Shown: positions 1-5,341, counted from the stretch's first letter. The stretch is DNA of 5,453 nucleotides from Candidatus Aenigmatarchaeota archaeon (GCA_016198605.1 JACQIG010000085.1:1-5453); one strand, 5' to 3'. The notes: generated by a model from the sequence alone, not told the origin. Numbers and translations are program-made.

Positions 1-99
1 CTTATAATTTTGTTAGGTATAGTTATCGCTTATATTGGAAACTTGTGGGGCCTTGGATTAGTAATTATCGGCATTTTATTGGCCATTTTCGGGAGATAA
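1..99 (+). CDS. C-terminal end of a membrane protein (5' truncated by window)
   Basis: Reading frame 1 is open from the window edge for 32 codons, then stops at TAA (97-99), with a TAG right behind it. The residues are almost all hydrophobic (Ile, Leu, Val, Gly) with an Asn-Leu-Trp break in the middle. They read as one or two closely spaced membrane segments (for example GLGLVIIGILLAIFGR at the end) and a very short charged tail. Only the C-terminus is visible, so no family can be named. The gene converges on the nuclease gene, whose stop lies 8 bases further on. A chance hydrophobic frame is possible, but composition and position favour a real gene end. Confidence 0.55.
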   Translation, partial: LIILLGIVIAYIGNLWGLGLVIIGILLAIFGR

Positions 100-107
100 T
101 AGTTTAT

Positions 108-758
108 CTACCACCCACCCCACCCGCAAAACCCGCAATTCTTGCCAGGGGCAGGCTCGCCGCCCTTGAGCACCTCGCAGGCCCCCCTGAAGACCTTCAG
201 GGCGTTCTCTGTGGATGTGTGGATCTTCACTGGCTCGGCATGGAACTCTATATTGTGGCTGGCGTTGACCTTTCTGGGGGAATAATAGAGGAGGATGGCG
301 AAGCCCGCGGGCTTCAGGCCGTTCTTTTCCAGCAGGAGGGAGTATATGTCCATCTGGTTCCTGTTGAATTCATGGGTGTCCTCCTTTATTGGCGAGCCGC
401 GGGTCTTGAAGTCTATGGGGGCATAAAGGCCCTCTGTGGTGACAAAAAGGTCGTCTATGGCGCCTTTCAGTGTGATGCCGCAGGGGTCATGGAACTGCAG
501 GCCCTGGAACTGGTCCCTCCATATGTCCAGCCTTTGGATATCGCCATAGAGGCTTCCTGAAAAGCCGTCCAGCTCAGGCGGCATGGTCTTTTTTGCCCTG
601 TGGCCGTCAAAGTGCTCCTTCAGGACCCTGTCCATCCCTCCGGGAAGCGAAGGGAAAATGCCACGGGGCCTGGCAATACCTTTCACCTTGTCCAGCCAGA
701 AGCACCTTGGGCATTCCAGGAAGAGCGCTATTGAGCTTGTGGGGGAGAGTGTGATCAT
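108..758 (-). CDS. PD-(D/E)XK nuclease, RecB/Cas4-like, with terminal CX2C pairs
   Basis: Predicted DNA nuclease of 216 residues, single domain, with no helicase part. Seen: an N-terminal ECPRCFWLD segment (Cys16, Cys19), His50 in a helical stretch, Asp102/Asp103 in GAIDD, Asp116 and Lys118 in PIDFKTR, and Gln135...Tyr139 in QMDIY. This order (H, D, D-x-K, QxxxY) is that of the RecB/Cas4 branch of the PD-(D/E)XK superfamily (PDDEXK_1-like). The C-terminus carries NCGFCGW (Cys208, Cys211). Together with the N-terminal pair it could make a four-Cys Fe-S or zinc site like those of Cas4/AddB proteins; that is inference. The start is supported by a TATA-like element about 27 bases upstream, which implies a leaderless mRNA. 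No cas genes or repeats lie nearby, so a general DNA repair or processing role is more likely than CRISPR adaptation. Fold confidence is high, biological role low. Confidence 0.85.
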   Translation of the reverse strand: MITLSPTSSIALFLECPRCFWLDKVKGIARPRGIFPSLPGGMDRVLKEHFDGHRAKKTMPPELDGFSGSLYGDIQRLDIWRDQFQGLQFHDPCGITLKGAIDDLFVTTEGLYAPIDFKTRGSPIKEDTHEFNRNQMDIYSLLLEKNGLKPAGFAILLYYSPRKVNASHNIEFHAEPVKIHTSTENALKVFRGACEVLKGGEPAPGKNCGFCGWGGW

Positions 759-780
759 GATATGGGATTGGAAGGTTGGC

Positions 781-789
781 TTAAATAAT
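781..789 (-). promoter_or_regulatory. TATA box of the nuclease gene
   Basis: Read on the minus strand the element is ATTATTTAA. Its centre is about 27 bases before the A of the nuclease ATG (758). This is the distance at which archaeal TBP/TFB places the transcription start, so transcription would begin at or next to the start codon. No Shine-Dalgarno sequence is present between them. Confidence 0.6.
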
Positions 790-892
790 GCATAGCGGCC
801 GGCTCTGCGAACCTAATCCGGTAAAGTTTAGCTTTTCCTGCATTGATATTCAGCGCGACTGCCGCCAATACTGGAAAATGTCACGCCTTCAA

Positions 893-900
893 TTATATAT
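893..900 (+). promoter_or_regulatory. TATA box of the metallo-beta-lactamase-fold gene
   Basis: TTATATAT is centred about 26-27 bases before ATG 923. It fits an archaeal TATA element driving a leaderless transcript. It decides the start: the upstream in-frame ATG at 788 would put this promoter inside the gene. Confidence 0.7.
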
Positions 901-922
901 GGATTCCTGGGTTAAAGTATTT

Positions 923-1537
923 ATGATTTTTGAGAAATACGAAGGCGGGCCGCTGCTTGCCATATCCTATCTGGTAGCAGATGAAAAACCAAGGGAGGGG
1001 ATAATAATAGACGCAGCCCAGGGCGCAGCAGAAGCATTATCAGAATTTGTCAATAAGAACAAATTAGAGATCCTCTATCTCATCAACACCCACGGCCACT
1101 GGGACCATATACAGGATAACAATGAGATCAAGAAAGCCTTTGGGTGCAGGATAGCCTGCCACAGGCTGGATGCGGAATGGCTTGAGAAGCCCAACGCATA
1201 TTTTGCCCTTCCAATGAAGATAGAACCCTCCAAGCCGGACAAGCACCTTGAAGATAATGGAATACTAAAAATAGGCAATCTGGAATTCAGGATACTGCAC
1301 ACCCCGGGCCACACACAGGGCTCAATATGCCTTTATCTGGAGAGGCAGAAGATGCTCTTCACAGGGGACGTGCTGTTTGCCGGAACCTATGGAAGGGTGG
1401 ATTTCCCTAAAAGCGACCCCAAGAAAATGAGGGAAACACTCAAAAGGCTTTCAATGCTGCCGCCAGAAACAAAAGTCTATCCGGGCCACGGGGGAAGCAC
1501 TACAATAGGGGATGAAAAGTGGCTCATGCGTTTATGA
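923..1537 (+). CDS. Metallo-beta-lactamase-fold hydrolase, glyoxalase II-like
   Basis: Cytosolic zinc hydrolase of 204 residues; thioester hydrolysis of the hydroxyacylglutathione hydrolase type is the usual activity of close relatives. Ligands seen: THGHWDH (His57, His59, Asp61, His62), His130 in HTPGHTQGS, Asp149 in FTGDVLFAG and His189 in YPGHG. These are the full binuclear site in canonical order and spacing. The LFAGTYGRVDFP stretch and the PGHG...TTIGDEK ending resemble small single-domain (YcbL-type) glyoxalase II-like enzymes, which lack the substrate-binding C-terminal domain of true glyoxalase II. The substrate is therefore unknown. The frame is open up to an ATG at 788, but the extra 45 residues look non-coding (mixed, Cys/Arg-rich, no family match). 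ATG 923 sits at the right distance from a strong TATA box and begins at the first beta strand of the fold. Confidence 0.9.
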   Translation: MIFEKYEGGPLLAISYLVADEKPREGIIIDAAQGAAEALSEFVNKNKLEILYLINTHGHWDHIQDNNEIKKAFGCRIACHRLDAEWLEKPNAYFALPMKIEPSKPDKHLEDNGILKIGNLEFRILHTPGHTQGSICLYLERQKMLFTGDVLFAGTYGRVDFPKSDPKKMRETLKRLSMLPPETKVYPGHGGSTTIGDEKWLMRL

Positions 1538-1544
1538 TTTTTTT
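1538..1544 (+). terminator. Oligo-T terminator after the hydrolase gene
   Basis: Seven T residues follow directly on the TGA stop of the hydrolase gene. There is no hairpin before them. Archaeal RNA polymerase commonly terminates at such T runs, and the converging vapC gene ends only 11 bases beyond the hydrolase stop, so a sharp stop would be useful here. Confidence 0.45.
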
Positions 1545-1548
1545 GTGT

Positions 1549-2010
1549 TCACATCTCAGGGTTCCAGACAATTAGGCCTTCTTTCTTTGCTGCATATATA
1601 AGGGCATTATCGGAACATATAAACTCTTCTATTCCTTCCATGTTGGATAACGCAGTAAAGAGATGAACAGAATCGCCAAAAGCCAAGCTATGCCTCACAA
1701 TATACTCTATTGAATTTAAGACAAGAGAAGAATCAATGTCAATTATAACCAAACCTTTGCTTTCCATTAGCTGCTTAAGATCTGAGATGAAAATTGAAAA
1801 TAATTCCCTGAAATCTTCTCTTGACAGCAACTTCAGTCTTGCCCATTTATCAAAAACAGAAGTGGCTTCTGGAATAAGAATCACGGATGAGATCAGCACC
1901 TCATTTCCCTGCTTCGCCCTCCCAAGGATCTCTTTTATCCTATCAGACCCTTTCTCCGCATATTCTTCAGAGTAATATTTCACAAAAGCAGATGTGTCTA
2001 TATACTTCAT
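1549..2010 (-). CDS. vapC: VapC-family PIN-domain ribonuclease toxin
   Basis: Mg-dependent endoribonuclease toxin of 153 residues. The PIN-domain acidic residues are in order: Asp5 in MKYIDTSAFVKYY (with Thr6/Ser7), Glu48 in ILIPEATSVF, Asp113 in SLAFGDSVHLFTAL and Asp134 in ICSDNALIYAA. The final strand GLIVWNPE is also typical. Family members usually cleave tRNA or rRNA; the target here cannot be read from sequence. The start codon overlaps the stop of the upstream antitoxin gene as ATGA (2007-2010), so translation is coupled and the toxin is made only after the antitoxin. The gene is A+T-richer than the nuclease and epimerase genes, which may reflect separate acquisition. No truncation is seen and all four acidic residues are present, so the toxin is probably active. 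Confidence 0.92.
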   Translation of the reverse strand: MKYIDTSAFVKYYSEEYAEKGSDRIKEILGRAKQGNEVLISSVILIPEATSVFDKWARLKLLSREDFRELFSIFISDLKQLMESKGLVIIDIDSSLVLNSIEYIVRHSLAFGDSVHLFTALSNMEGIEEFICSDNALIYAAKKEGLIVWNPEM

Positions 2011-2246
2011 ACATCATCTCTTATTTCTCTCACAGTCTGCGAAAGGGTTTTACCAGACCGTTTGCTGGCTTCGGCCACGTTTTTCCTTACCTTCTCTATG
2101 CTCGTTTCCTTCAGGCCGTATTTTAACGCCAGTTGCCTGATAGCGTCCCTTACCACTTCTGACTGCGACTTGTAAAGGCCCCTTTCCACCATCTCCTTTG
2201 TCATATGCTTTATCTCCTCCGTGACATCCGAACTCATTATTACCAT
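2007..2246 (-). CDS. vapB: VapB-type ribbon-helix-helix antitoxin
   Basis: Antitoxin and DNA-binding repressor of 79 residues. The N-terminal part (about residues 5-45) has the layout of a ribbon-helix-helix protein. A short strand (SSDVTEEIKHMTKEMVERG) is followed by KSQSEVVRDAIRQLALKYG, which matches the ParD/CopG consensus around 'S-x-S-E-x-V-R-x-A-I/L-R'. The charged C-terminal third (EKVRKNVAEASKRSGKTL) is the expected toxin-wrapping tail. ATG 2246 is preferred over the in-frame ATG 2237 because the TATA box lies 20-28 bases upstream of it. The gene sits directly before vapC with a 4-base overlap. An inverted repeat at 2254-2269 is the likely autoregulatory site. Confidence 0.88.
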   Translation of the reverse strand: MVIMSSDVTEEIKHMTKEMVERGLYKSQSEVVRDAIRQLALKYGLKETSIEKVRKNVAEASKRSGKTLSQTVREIRDDV

Positions 2247-2253
2247 GTAAATC

Positions 2254-2269
2254 TATTAGCGGGCTAATA
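2254..2269. promoter_or_regulatory. Inverted repeat, candidate VapB operator
   Basis: TATTAGC and GCTAATA are perfect 7-base arms around a GG spacer. Two further base pairs match on the outer side after one mismatch. The repeat lies between the vapB TATA box, which it partly overlaps, and the vapB start codon. Ribbon-helix-helix antitoxins bind short palindromes in exactly this place to repress their own operon, so this is the best operator candidate. The assignment is inferred from position and symmetry. Confidence 0.55.
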
Positions 2270-2274
2270 TATAA
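2267..2274 (-). promoter_or_regulatory. TATA box of the vapBC operon
   Basis: The minus strand reads TTATATAT, covering about -21 to -28 relative to ATG 2246. It implies a leaderless vapB transcript. It overlaps the inner edge of the inverted repeat, so a repressor on the repeat would compete with TBP. Confidence 0.65.
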
Positions 2275-2345
2275 GGCCTAAATATGGCCATTCTCTATAT
2301 GATCTAATACGATTTCCTGGTTCTTATCCCTATAGGCAGGGCACC

Positions 2346-2353
2346 AATTTTAA
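2346..2353 (+). promoter_or_regulatory. TATA-like element of the epimerase gene
   Basis: AATTTTAA is centred about 25-26 bases before the GTG at 2375. The spacing matches the other promoters in this window and supports the GTG start without a leader. The motif itself is weaker than those of the hydrolase and vapB genes. Confidence 0.5.
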
Positions 2354-2374
2354 CCCCCATGACAATCTCTAATA

Positions 2375-3301
2375 GTGATCCTCATAACAGGCTCCACTGG
2401 ATTCATTGGCCAGTACGTCACGAGGCGCCTGCTCGCCGAAGGCTACAGCGTGAGGCTCCTCTGCAGGGACACCGGCATGGCCGGGGCGATGTTCCCCAGC
2501 GCAGAAGCAGTGAAGGGGGACGTCCTTGACGTTGAATCGCTCAGGGCCGCAATGAAGGGCGTCACCAAGGTGATACACCTTGCGGGTGTGGTCTCCTTCT
2601 CCCTCCCAAGGTACGAGCTTTTCCTAATCAATTATGGCGGGACCAGGAACGTGCTTGAGGCTTCAAAGAACGTGGACAAACTCCTCTTCTCCTCCTCCGT
2701 CTCGGTCTATGGGGACACGCCCTCCGTTGCGGACGAGTCGTTCCCCACAAACCCCAACACGGATTACGGCCTCTCCAAGCTTGAGGCCGAGAAGGCTGCC
2801 TTCTATTCAGGCATCCCGACCATTGCATACAGGATAGGGCCCGTATATGGCATCGGCAGCCCCGTATGGTCTGAAGTGCTCAGGTTCCTGGAGAAGAAAT
2901 ACCCGATACCGAATGTAAGGACAATGACAAACCTCGTGCACGTGTCTGACGTCTCCAGGGCCTTCCTCCTGGGACTCAACAAAGGGAAGCTCACAGGCAT
3001 CTACAACATAACCGGGGAAAAGCCCCTGCCATTCCTGGATTTCGCAAGGCTGCTCTGCTACTACCTCCCCGTCAGGCCGAGGGTGCTGCCAGCTCCGCTG
3101 GTCATGCTCGTGGCCAGGCTCTTGGGGAAGCGCCGCTACTTCAACGCCCTCTGCATGAACAGGCTCTATGACTGTTCCAAGGCAAAGAGGGAGCTGGGCT
3201 TCTCAGAAGAGGCTGACTTGGACGGGGAGACGAGGAAGATGGTGGAGTGGTACAAAAGCCACAGGGCTGGAGTGACTAAATACGCAGGCGACATGGCATG
3301 A
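2375..3301 (+). CDS. NAD-dependent epimerase/dehydratase (extended SDR)
   Basis: Cytosolic oxidoreductase of 308 residues on a Rossmann fold, of the kind acting on nucleotide sugars or related diphosphate-linked substrates. Seen: the nucleotide-binding GSTGFIG (residues 6-12) at the very N-terminus, GDVLD (48-52), HLAG (68-71), the Ser cluster SSSVSVYGD (catalytic Ser near 107-109) and Tyr131-x3-Lys135 in DYGLSKLEAEK. NLVHVSDVSRA (187-197) and a GIYNITGEKPLPF segment follow, both standard for extended SDRs. Length fits the family. The C-terminal substrate domain gives no clear specificity; 3-beta-HSD-like or dTDP-glucose-type enzymes are equally possible. No in-frame ATG lies upstream, because a TGA is met at 2360-2362, so the GTG is the start. 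The stop overlaps the rhodanese start as ATGA (3298-3301), which suggests co-translation. Confidence 0.9.
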   Translation: MILITGSTGFIGQYVTRRLLAEGYSVRLLCRDTGMAGAMFPSAEAVKGDVLDVESLRAAMKGVTKVIHLAGVVSFSLPRYELFLINYGGTRNVLEASKNVDKLLFSSSVSVYGDTPSVADESFPTNPNTDYGLSKLEAEKAAFYSGIPTIAYRIGPVYGIGSPVWSEVLRFLEKKYPIPNVRTMTNLVHVSDVSRAFLLGLNKGKLTGIYNITGEKPLPFLDFARLLCYYLPVRPRVLPAPLVMLVARLLGKRRYFNALCMNRLYDCSKAKRELGFSEEADLDGETRKMVEWYKSHRAGVTKYAGDMA

Positions 3302-3626
3302 CAGGTGAAATTGAAATCTCCCCTGAAGGACTGAAGAGGAAGCTGGACAACAGGGAGGACATCCTCCTGCTGGACGTCCGTGAGCAGTGGGAGGCAGGCA
3401 TCTGCAGGCTGCCCAATTCAGTCCTGATCCCGGTAAGCTAACTCCACAAGGGCCTGGACAAGCTCGACAAGGCAAAGCAGACGGTTGTCTACTGCCACCA
3501 TGGCAACAGGAGCTTCTATGCGGCCACCATGATGCAGAGGCACGACTTCAGCAATGTCCGCAGCCTGGGGGGGGGTGTGGAGACTTTTGGACGGAGAGGA
3601 GAGACAAATGTGTTGCGAGGTATTGA
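3298..3626 (+). pseudogene. Rhodanese-domain protein gene, broken by a nonsense codon and a frameshift
   Basis: A small single-domain rhodanese (sulfurtransferase) of about 109 residues can be pieced together. ATG 3298 opens EIEISPEGLKRKL, then LLLDVREQWEAG (the usual DVRE motif), then CRLPNSVLIPVS. An in-frame TAA at 3439-3441 stands where the family has Glu (IPVS-E-LHKGL). The same frame continues after it with LHKGLDKLDK and the intact active-site loop CHHGNRS (3493-3513), then NVRSLGG. Close to a run of nine G (3567-3575) or four T (3585-3588) the reading must move back one base. It then gives FWTERRDKCVARY and a TGA, matching the W...RY ending of these proteins. Without the shift the frame runs into an unlike tail up to 3644. 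Two lesions make decay or sequence error likely. The gene overlaps the epimerase stop by four bases. Confidence 0.75.
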
Positions 3627-3641
3627 CTGCAGGGCGAAAGC

Positions 3642-3649
3642 TTAAATTT
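3642..3649 (+). promoter_or_regulatory. TATA-like element before the 105-residue unknown gene
   Basis: TTAAATTT is centred about 26 bases before ATG 3672 but only 8 before ATG 3654. It therefore argues for the later start and for a transcript separate from the epimerase-rhodanese unit. Confidence 0.5.
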
Positions 3650-3660
3650 CCATATGGTTA

Positions 3661-3667
3661 AGGTGAT
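3661..3667 (+). promoter_or_regulatory. Shine-Dalgarno site for ATG 3672
   Basis: AGGTGAT is fully complementary to the common archaeal 16S rRNA 3' end (AUCACCU), with four bases between it and ATG 3672. It supports 3672 as the start. If the TATA box just upstream is used, the site would lie before the transcription start, so it would matter only for read-through mRNA from the genes upstream. Confidence 0.45.
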
Positions 3668-3671
3668 GAAC

Positions 3672-3989
3672 ATGGAAGAACCGGTTATCGCCTTTGTCAG
3701 AAGGGAGCAGCAATGTGGGCTGACAGGGGTAGAACTCTATATGGGTCCTTCAATTGAAGCGATAGCAAAGCTGAGTGACTTGAGGACAACGCGCTATGAT
3801 GTGTCTGCCTCTGAGCCAAAAGTGTTGTCTATGAAGCTTGATGATATTGCTTACTCTATTGAAGGCTTTGATGAAAGCTTTCTTCGCATGGGTCTTAAGG
3901 AATATTCCAGGAACCCCTCCAATGCGGTCCTCCTCTATGCGGCAGGCGAGAAAAGCATGGCTGGTTTATTATCCCGCTGCACCCAATAA
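3672..3989 (+). CDS. Conserved-looking protein of unknown function, 105 aa
   Basis: I do not recognise this protein. It has no signal peptide or membrane segment and only two Cys (residues 15 and 103). The pattern alternates strand-like stretches (PVIAFVRREQ, VELYMG, NAVLLYAAGEK) with helices (SIEAIAKLSDL, ESFLRMGLKEYSR), so a small soluble alpha/beta domain is likely. The segment KVLSMKLDDIAYSIEGFDE is rich in acidic residues. The frame begins at ATG 3654, but ATG 3672 is preferred: it has a TATA-like element 26 bases upstream and a Shine-Dalgarno match 4 bases upstream. The TAA stop overlaps the ATG of the VOC gene by one base (TAATG at 3987-3991), so the two are probably translated together and may act in the same process. 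Base composition is less G+C-rich than the flanking epimerase and VOC genes. Confidence 0.7.
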   Translation: MEEPVIAFVRREQQCGLTGVELYMGPSIEAIAKLSDLRTTRYDVSASEPKVLSMKLDDIAYSIEGFDESFLRMGLKEYSRNPSNAVLLYAAGEKSMAGLLSRCTQ

Positions 3990-4399
3990 TGCTTATGAAC
4001 CCCGTTAACCACATAAAGATCCGCGTGAACAATTTCAGGAATGCGAAGGACTTCTACTCAAGCCTCTTCGGCTTCCTCGGGTGGACCAAGATACACGAGG
4101 AGTACAACGTTATAGGGTTCAGGAAGGGCGACGTCTCATTCTGGCTCCAGGAAGCAGACAGGGAGCTCAAGTGCGAGCACACGCTGGGTGAAACAGGCTA
4201 CGACCACATAGCCTTCAACGTGGAGTCCCGTGAGCGCGTGGACATGCTGCACAAGTTCCTCCAGAAAGAGCAGGTCAAAATACTCATCCCGCCCAAGAAA
4301 TACCCAAAATACCAGAAGGGGTATTATGCCATATTCTTCGCCGACCCTGACGGGCTAAAGCTTGAGGCCGTCTTCCTGCCGAAATGGAGGAAAGAGTAA
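3989..4399 (+). CDS. VOC-superfamily (glyoxalase/bleomycin-resistance fold) protein
   Basis: Small metalloprotein of 136 residues made of two beta-alpha-beta-beta-beta modules. Module 1 runs from NHIKIRVNNFRNAKDFYSSLFGFLGW to VSFWLQEA. Module 2 runs from YDHIAFNVESRERVDMLHKFL to YYAIFFADPDGLKLEAVF. Likely metal ligands in the usual places are His8, Gln54 or Glu55, His73 and Glu126. The ADPDGLKLE string near the end is a hallmark of the family. The fold covers glyoxalase I, dioxygenases and antibiotic-binding proteins, so the substrate is open. ATG 3989 overlaps the previous stop (TAATG); a second in-frame ATG at 3995 would lose only two residues and has a TTTATTAT stretch (3965-3972) about 26 bases before it. 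It converges on the Cys-rich gene, with six bases between the two stops. Confidence 0.85.
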   Translation: MLMNPVNHIKIRVNNFRNAKDFYSSLFGFLGWTKIHEEYNVIGFRKGDVSFWLQEADRELKCEHTLGETGYDHIAFNVESRERVDMLHKFLQKEQVKILIPPKKYPKYQKGYYAIFFADPDGLKLEAVFLPKWRKE

Positions 4400-4405
4400 T
4401 CCTGG

Positions 4406-4897
4406 CTACAGCAGCGGCTCATTTGCGCAATCCACCAGCGGGTCAGTGCAGTCCACAAACTCCTGGTATAAAGGAATATCATCTGCGTATCTATCGTTGC
4501 TGCCGCTCCCTCCCCCTCCTCCTGTGCCCCCGGGCGTGTTAGGGCCCGTGCCAAGCAGCGGGTCCCAGCAGTAGCCGCCCTCCGGCCAAGCCAACGCATT
4601 CTTGCAGGCGTCAAATGCGTAATCACATCTGCTTACGCACTGGATGGTAGGGTCGCTGTCAAGGCATTTCGTAATGCACTGCCTATACTTCCCGTAGCAG
4701 CATTCGTTCATTATTATAGGATTAGGGTCATAGGTGCAGATATTTTTGCATTTGCTTGTCGCGTATCCGGTTTCGCTTGCCACAGGCCCTACAGACTGGC
4801 TCACGGAATAGATGCTGGCGGTGTTTATAATGGTCACGACAGCAAGAACAATCAAGGCCGCAAAAAGGAAGTTGGCCGCATCTTTTTTTCCCGCCAT
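4406..4897 (-). CDS. Membrane-anchored Cys-rich protein with CX3C repeats
   Basis: Unrecognised 163-residue protein. The N-terminus MAGKKDAANF is basic and is followed by one hydrophobic segment (FLFAALIVLAVVTII, about 10-25), which reads as an uncleaved anchor or a pilin-like signal. The rest would lie outside the cell. It has 12 Cys, all after the membrane segment: 50, 54, 66, 67, 74, 78, 87, 91, 98, 110, 150 and 157. CITKC and CVSRC form a twin CX3C arrangement with eight residues between, and CKNIC is another CX3C. Such spacing suits disulfide-linked helical hairpins. A Gly-rich linker (about 116-134) leads to the tail CTDPLVDCANEPLL. The start is supported by a TATA box. A broken paralogue lies directly upstream on the same strand. 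A redox, surface-structure or binding role is possible but not shown. Confidence 0.75.
   Translation of the reverse strand: MAGKKDAANFLFAALIVLAVVTIINTASIYSVSQSVGPVASETGYATSKCKNICTYDPNPIIMNECCYGKYRQCITKCLDSDPTIQCVSRCDYAFDACKNALAWPEGGYCWDPLLGTGPNTPGGTGGGGGSGSNDRYADDIPLYQEFVDCTDPLVDCANEPLL
4408..4457. repeat. Direct repeat copy 1: 3' end of the intact Cys-rich gene
   Basis: These 50 bases match 4939-4988 at 47 positions (differences near the middle at GC/AA and one C/T near the end). On the minus strand they encode the CTDPLVDCANEPLL tail. The similarity ends at the stop codon itself, TAG here and TGA in the other copy. Confidence 0.85.
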
Positions 4898-4916
4898 AAC
4901 CTATATTGGTTTGGCA

Positions 4917-4924
4917 TATATTTA
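4917..4924 (-). promoter_or_regulatory. TATA box of the intact Cys-rich gene
   Basis: The minus strand reads TAAATATA, covering about -20 to -27 from ATG 4897. It lies in the 39-base gap between the two Cys-rich paralogues, so the downstream copy can be transcribed on its own as a leaderless mRNA. Confidence 0.6.
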
Positions 4925-4936
4925 TTGTTATGGGAG

Positions 4937-5336
4937 TCACAGCAGCGGCTCATTTAAGCAATCCACCAGCGGGTCAGTGCAGTTCACATCGTGTACTTAT
5001 AGGGGTTCCAACAGAAACTGCCGCCCTGCTCCAGGGCAAAAAAACAAGCCCTCCTATTGGCCTCGCACGTATCAAAGCATGGCTTGTCGCAGCCCTGTGG
5101 TGTGCATTTCTCAAAACACTTGTTACGCATTCAAAATACTTTTGCCCCTGCAGCACTTCTCCGTGCTGCACCACCCTGTCTTGCATTCTGTGCCTGGGCT
5201 GCCATCCAGGTAGCGGCCCGTAAGCGAATCGTAGTAGGCGAGGGTGGAGAGGGTATTCATTATTGAGACCAAGGCCAGCAGCGCAATCAGAATCATCAGC
5301 AGGTCATAGTCCCTGCTGCTTTTCCTTGCCTTGCAT
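4937..5336 (-). pseudogene. Frameshifted paralogue of the Cys-rich membrane-anchored protein
   Basis: No single frame covers this gene, but joined pieces give a protein of about 132 residues like its neighbour. ATG 5336 gives MQGKE, then a shift near the A4 run (plus-strand 5320-5323). DYDLLMILIALLALVSIMNT follows, a membrane segment, then STEKCCRGK. A shift near 5140-5143 leads to KYFECVT and one near 5119-5122 to KCFEKCTPQGCDKPC, FDTCEANRRAC and GGSFCWNP. A last shift near 4990-4994 gives DVNCTDPLVDCLNEPLL and TGA. The pieces line up with the intact copy (CCYGKYRQCITKC, EGGYCWDP, CTDPLVDC). About 14 Cys would be present. The Gly-rich linker of the intact copy is missing. Three lesions are apparent one-base losses and the one near the start an apparent one-base gain. 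Recent decay or sequencing indels can both explain this. The start follows the stop of the upstream gene by five bases. Confidence 0.75.
4939..4988. repeat. Direct repeat copy 2: 3' end of the broken Cys-rich gene
   Basis: Second copy of the 50-base repeat, encoding CTDPLVDCLNEPLL on the minus strand. It is 531 bases from copy 1 in the same orientation. Upstream parts of the two genes are much less alike. Confidence 0.85.
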
Positions 5337-5341
5337 ATTAT

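Noticed and set aside
45..560. Plus-strand open frame of 171 codons
   Set aside because: It lies antisense to the nuclease gene, whose minus-strand product has a full set of PD-(D/E)XK motifs and a promoter. The plus-strand product has no recognisable motif.
108..758. CRISPR adaptation gene cas4
   Set aside because: The nuclease is Cas4-like in its motifs, but the window holds no repeats, no other cas gene and the Cys layout differs, so the name is not justified.
788..922. N-terminal extension of the hydrolase gene from ATG 788
   Set aside because: The extra residues do not look like a domain, and the strong TATA box at 893-900 would lie inside the gene. ATG 923 begins at the first strand of the fold.
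2359..2535. Plus-strand frame from ATG 2359 just before the epimerase GTG
   Set aside because: It is out of frame with the epimerase and runs through its conserved N-terminal coding region, giving a product with no recognisable pattern.
3439..3441. Recoding of the in-frame TAA as an amino acid
   Set aside because: Pyrrolysine uses UAG and selenocysteine UGA. Other genes in the window use TAA as a normal stop, and the family has Glu here, so a point mutation or error is simpler.
3432..3443. GTAAGCTAAC in the rhodanese gene looks like a eukaryotic splice donor plus branch point
   Set aside because: All other signals are archaeal, the protein frame continues directly after the TAA, and no acceptor or intron-sized gap in the rhodanese alignment is present.
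4812..5266. Several overlapping plus-strand frames of 69-133 codons
   Set aside because: They are antisense to the Cys-rich genes and their sequence follows from the minus-strand Cys codons and repeat. Their products have no family features or promoters.
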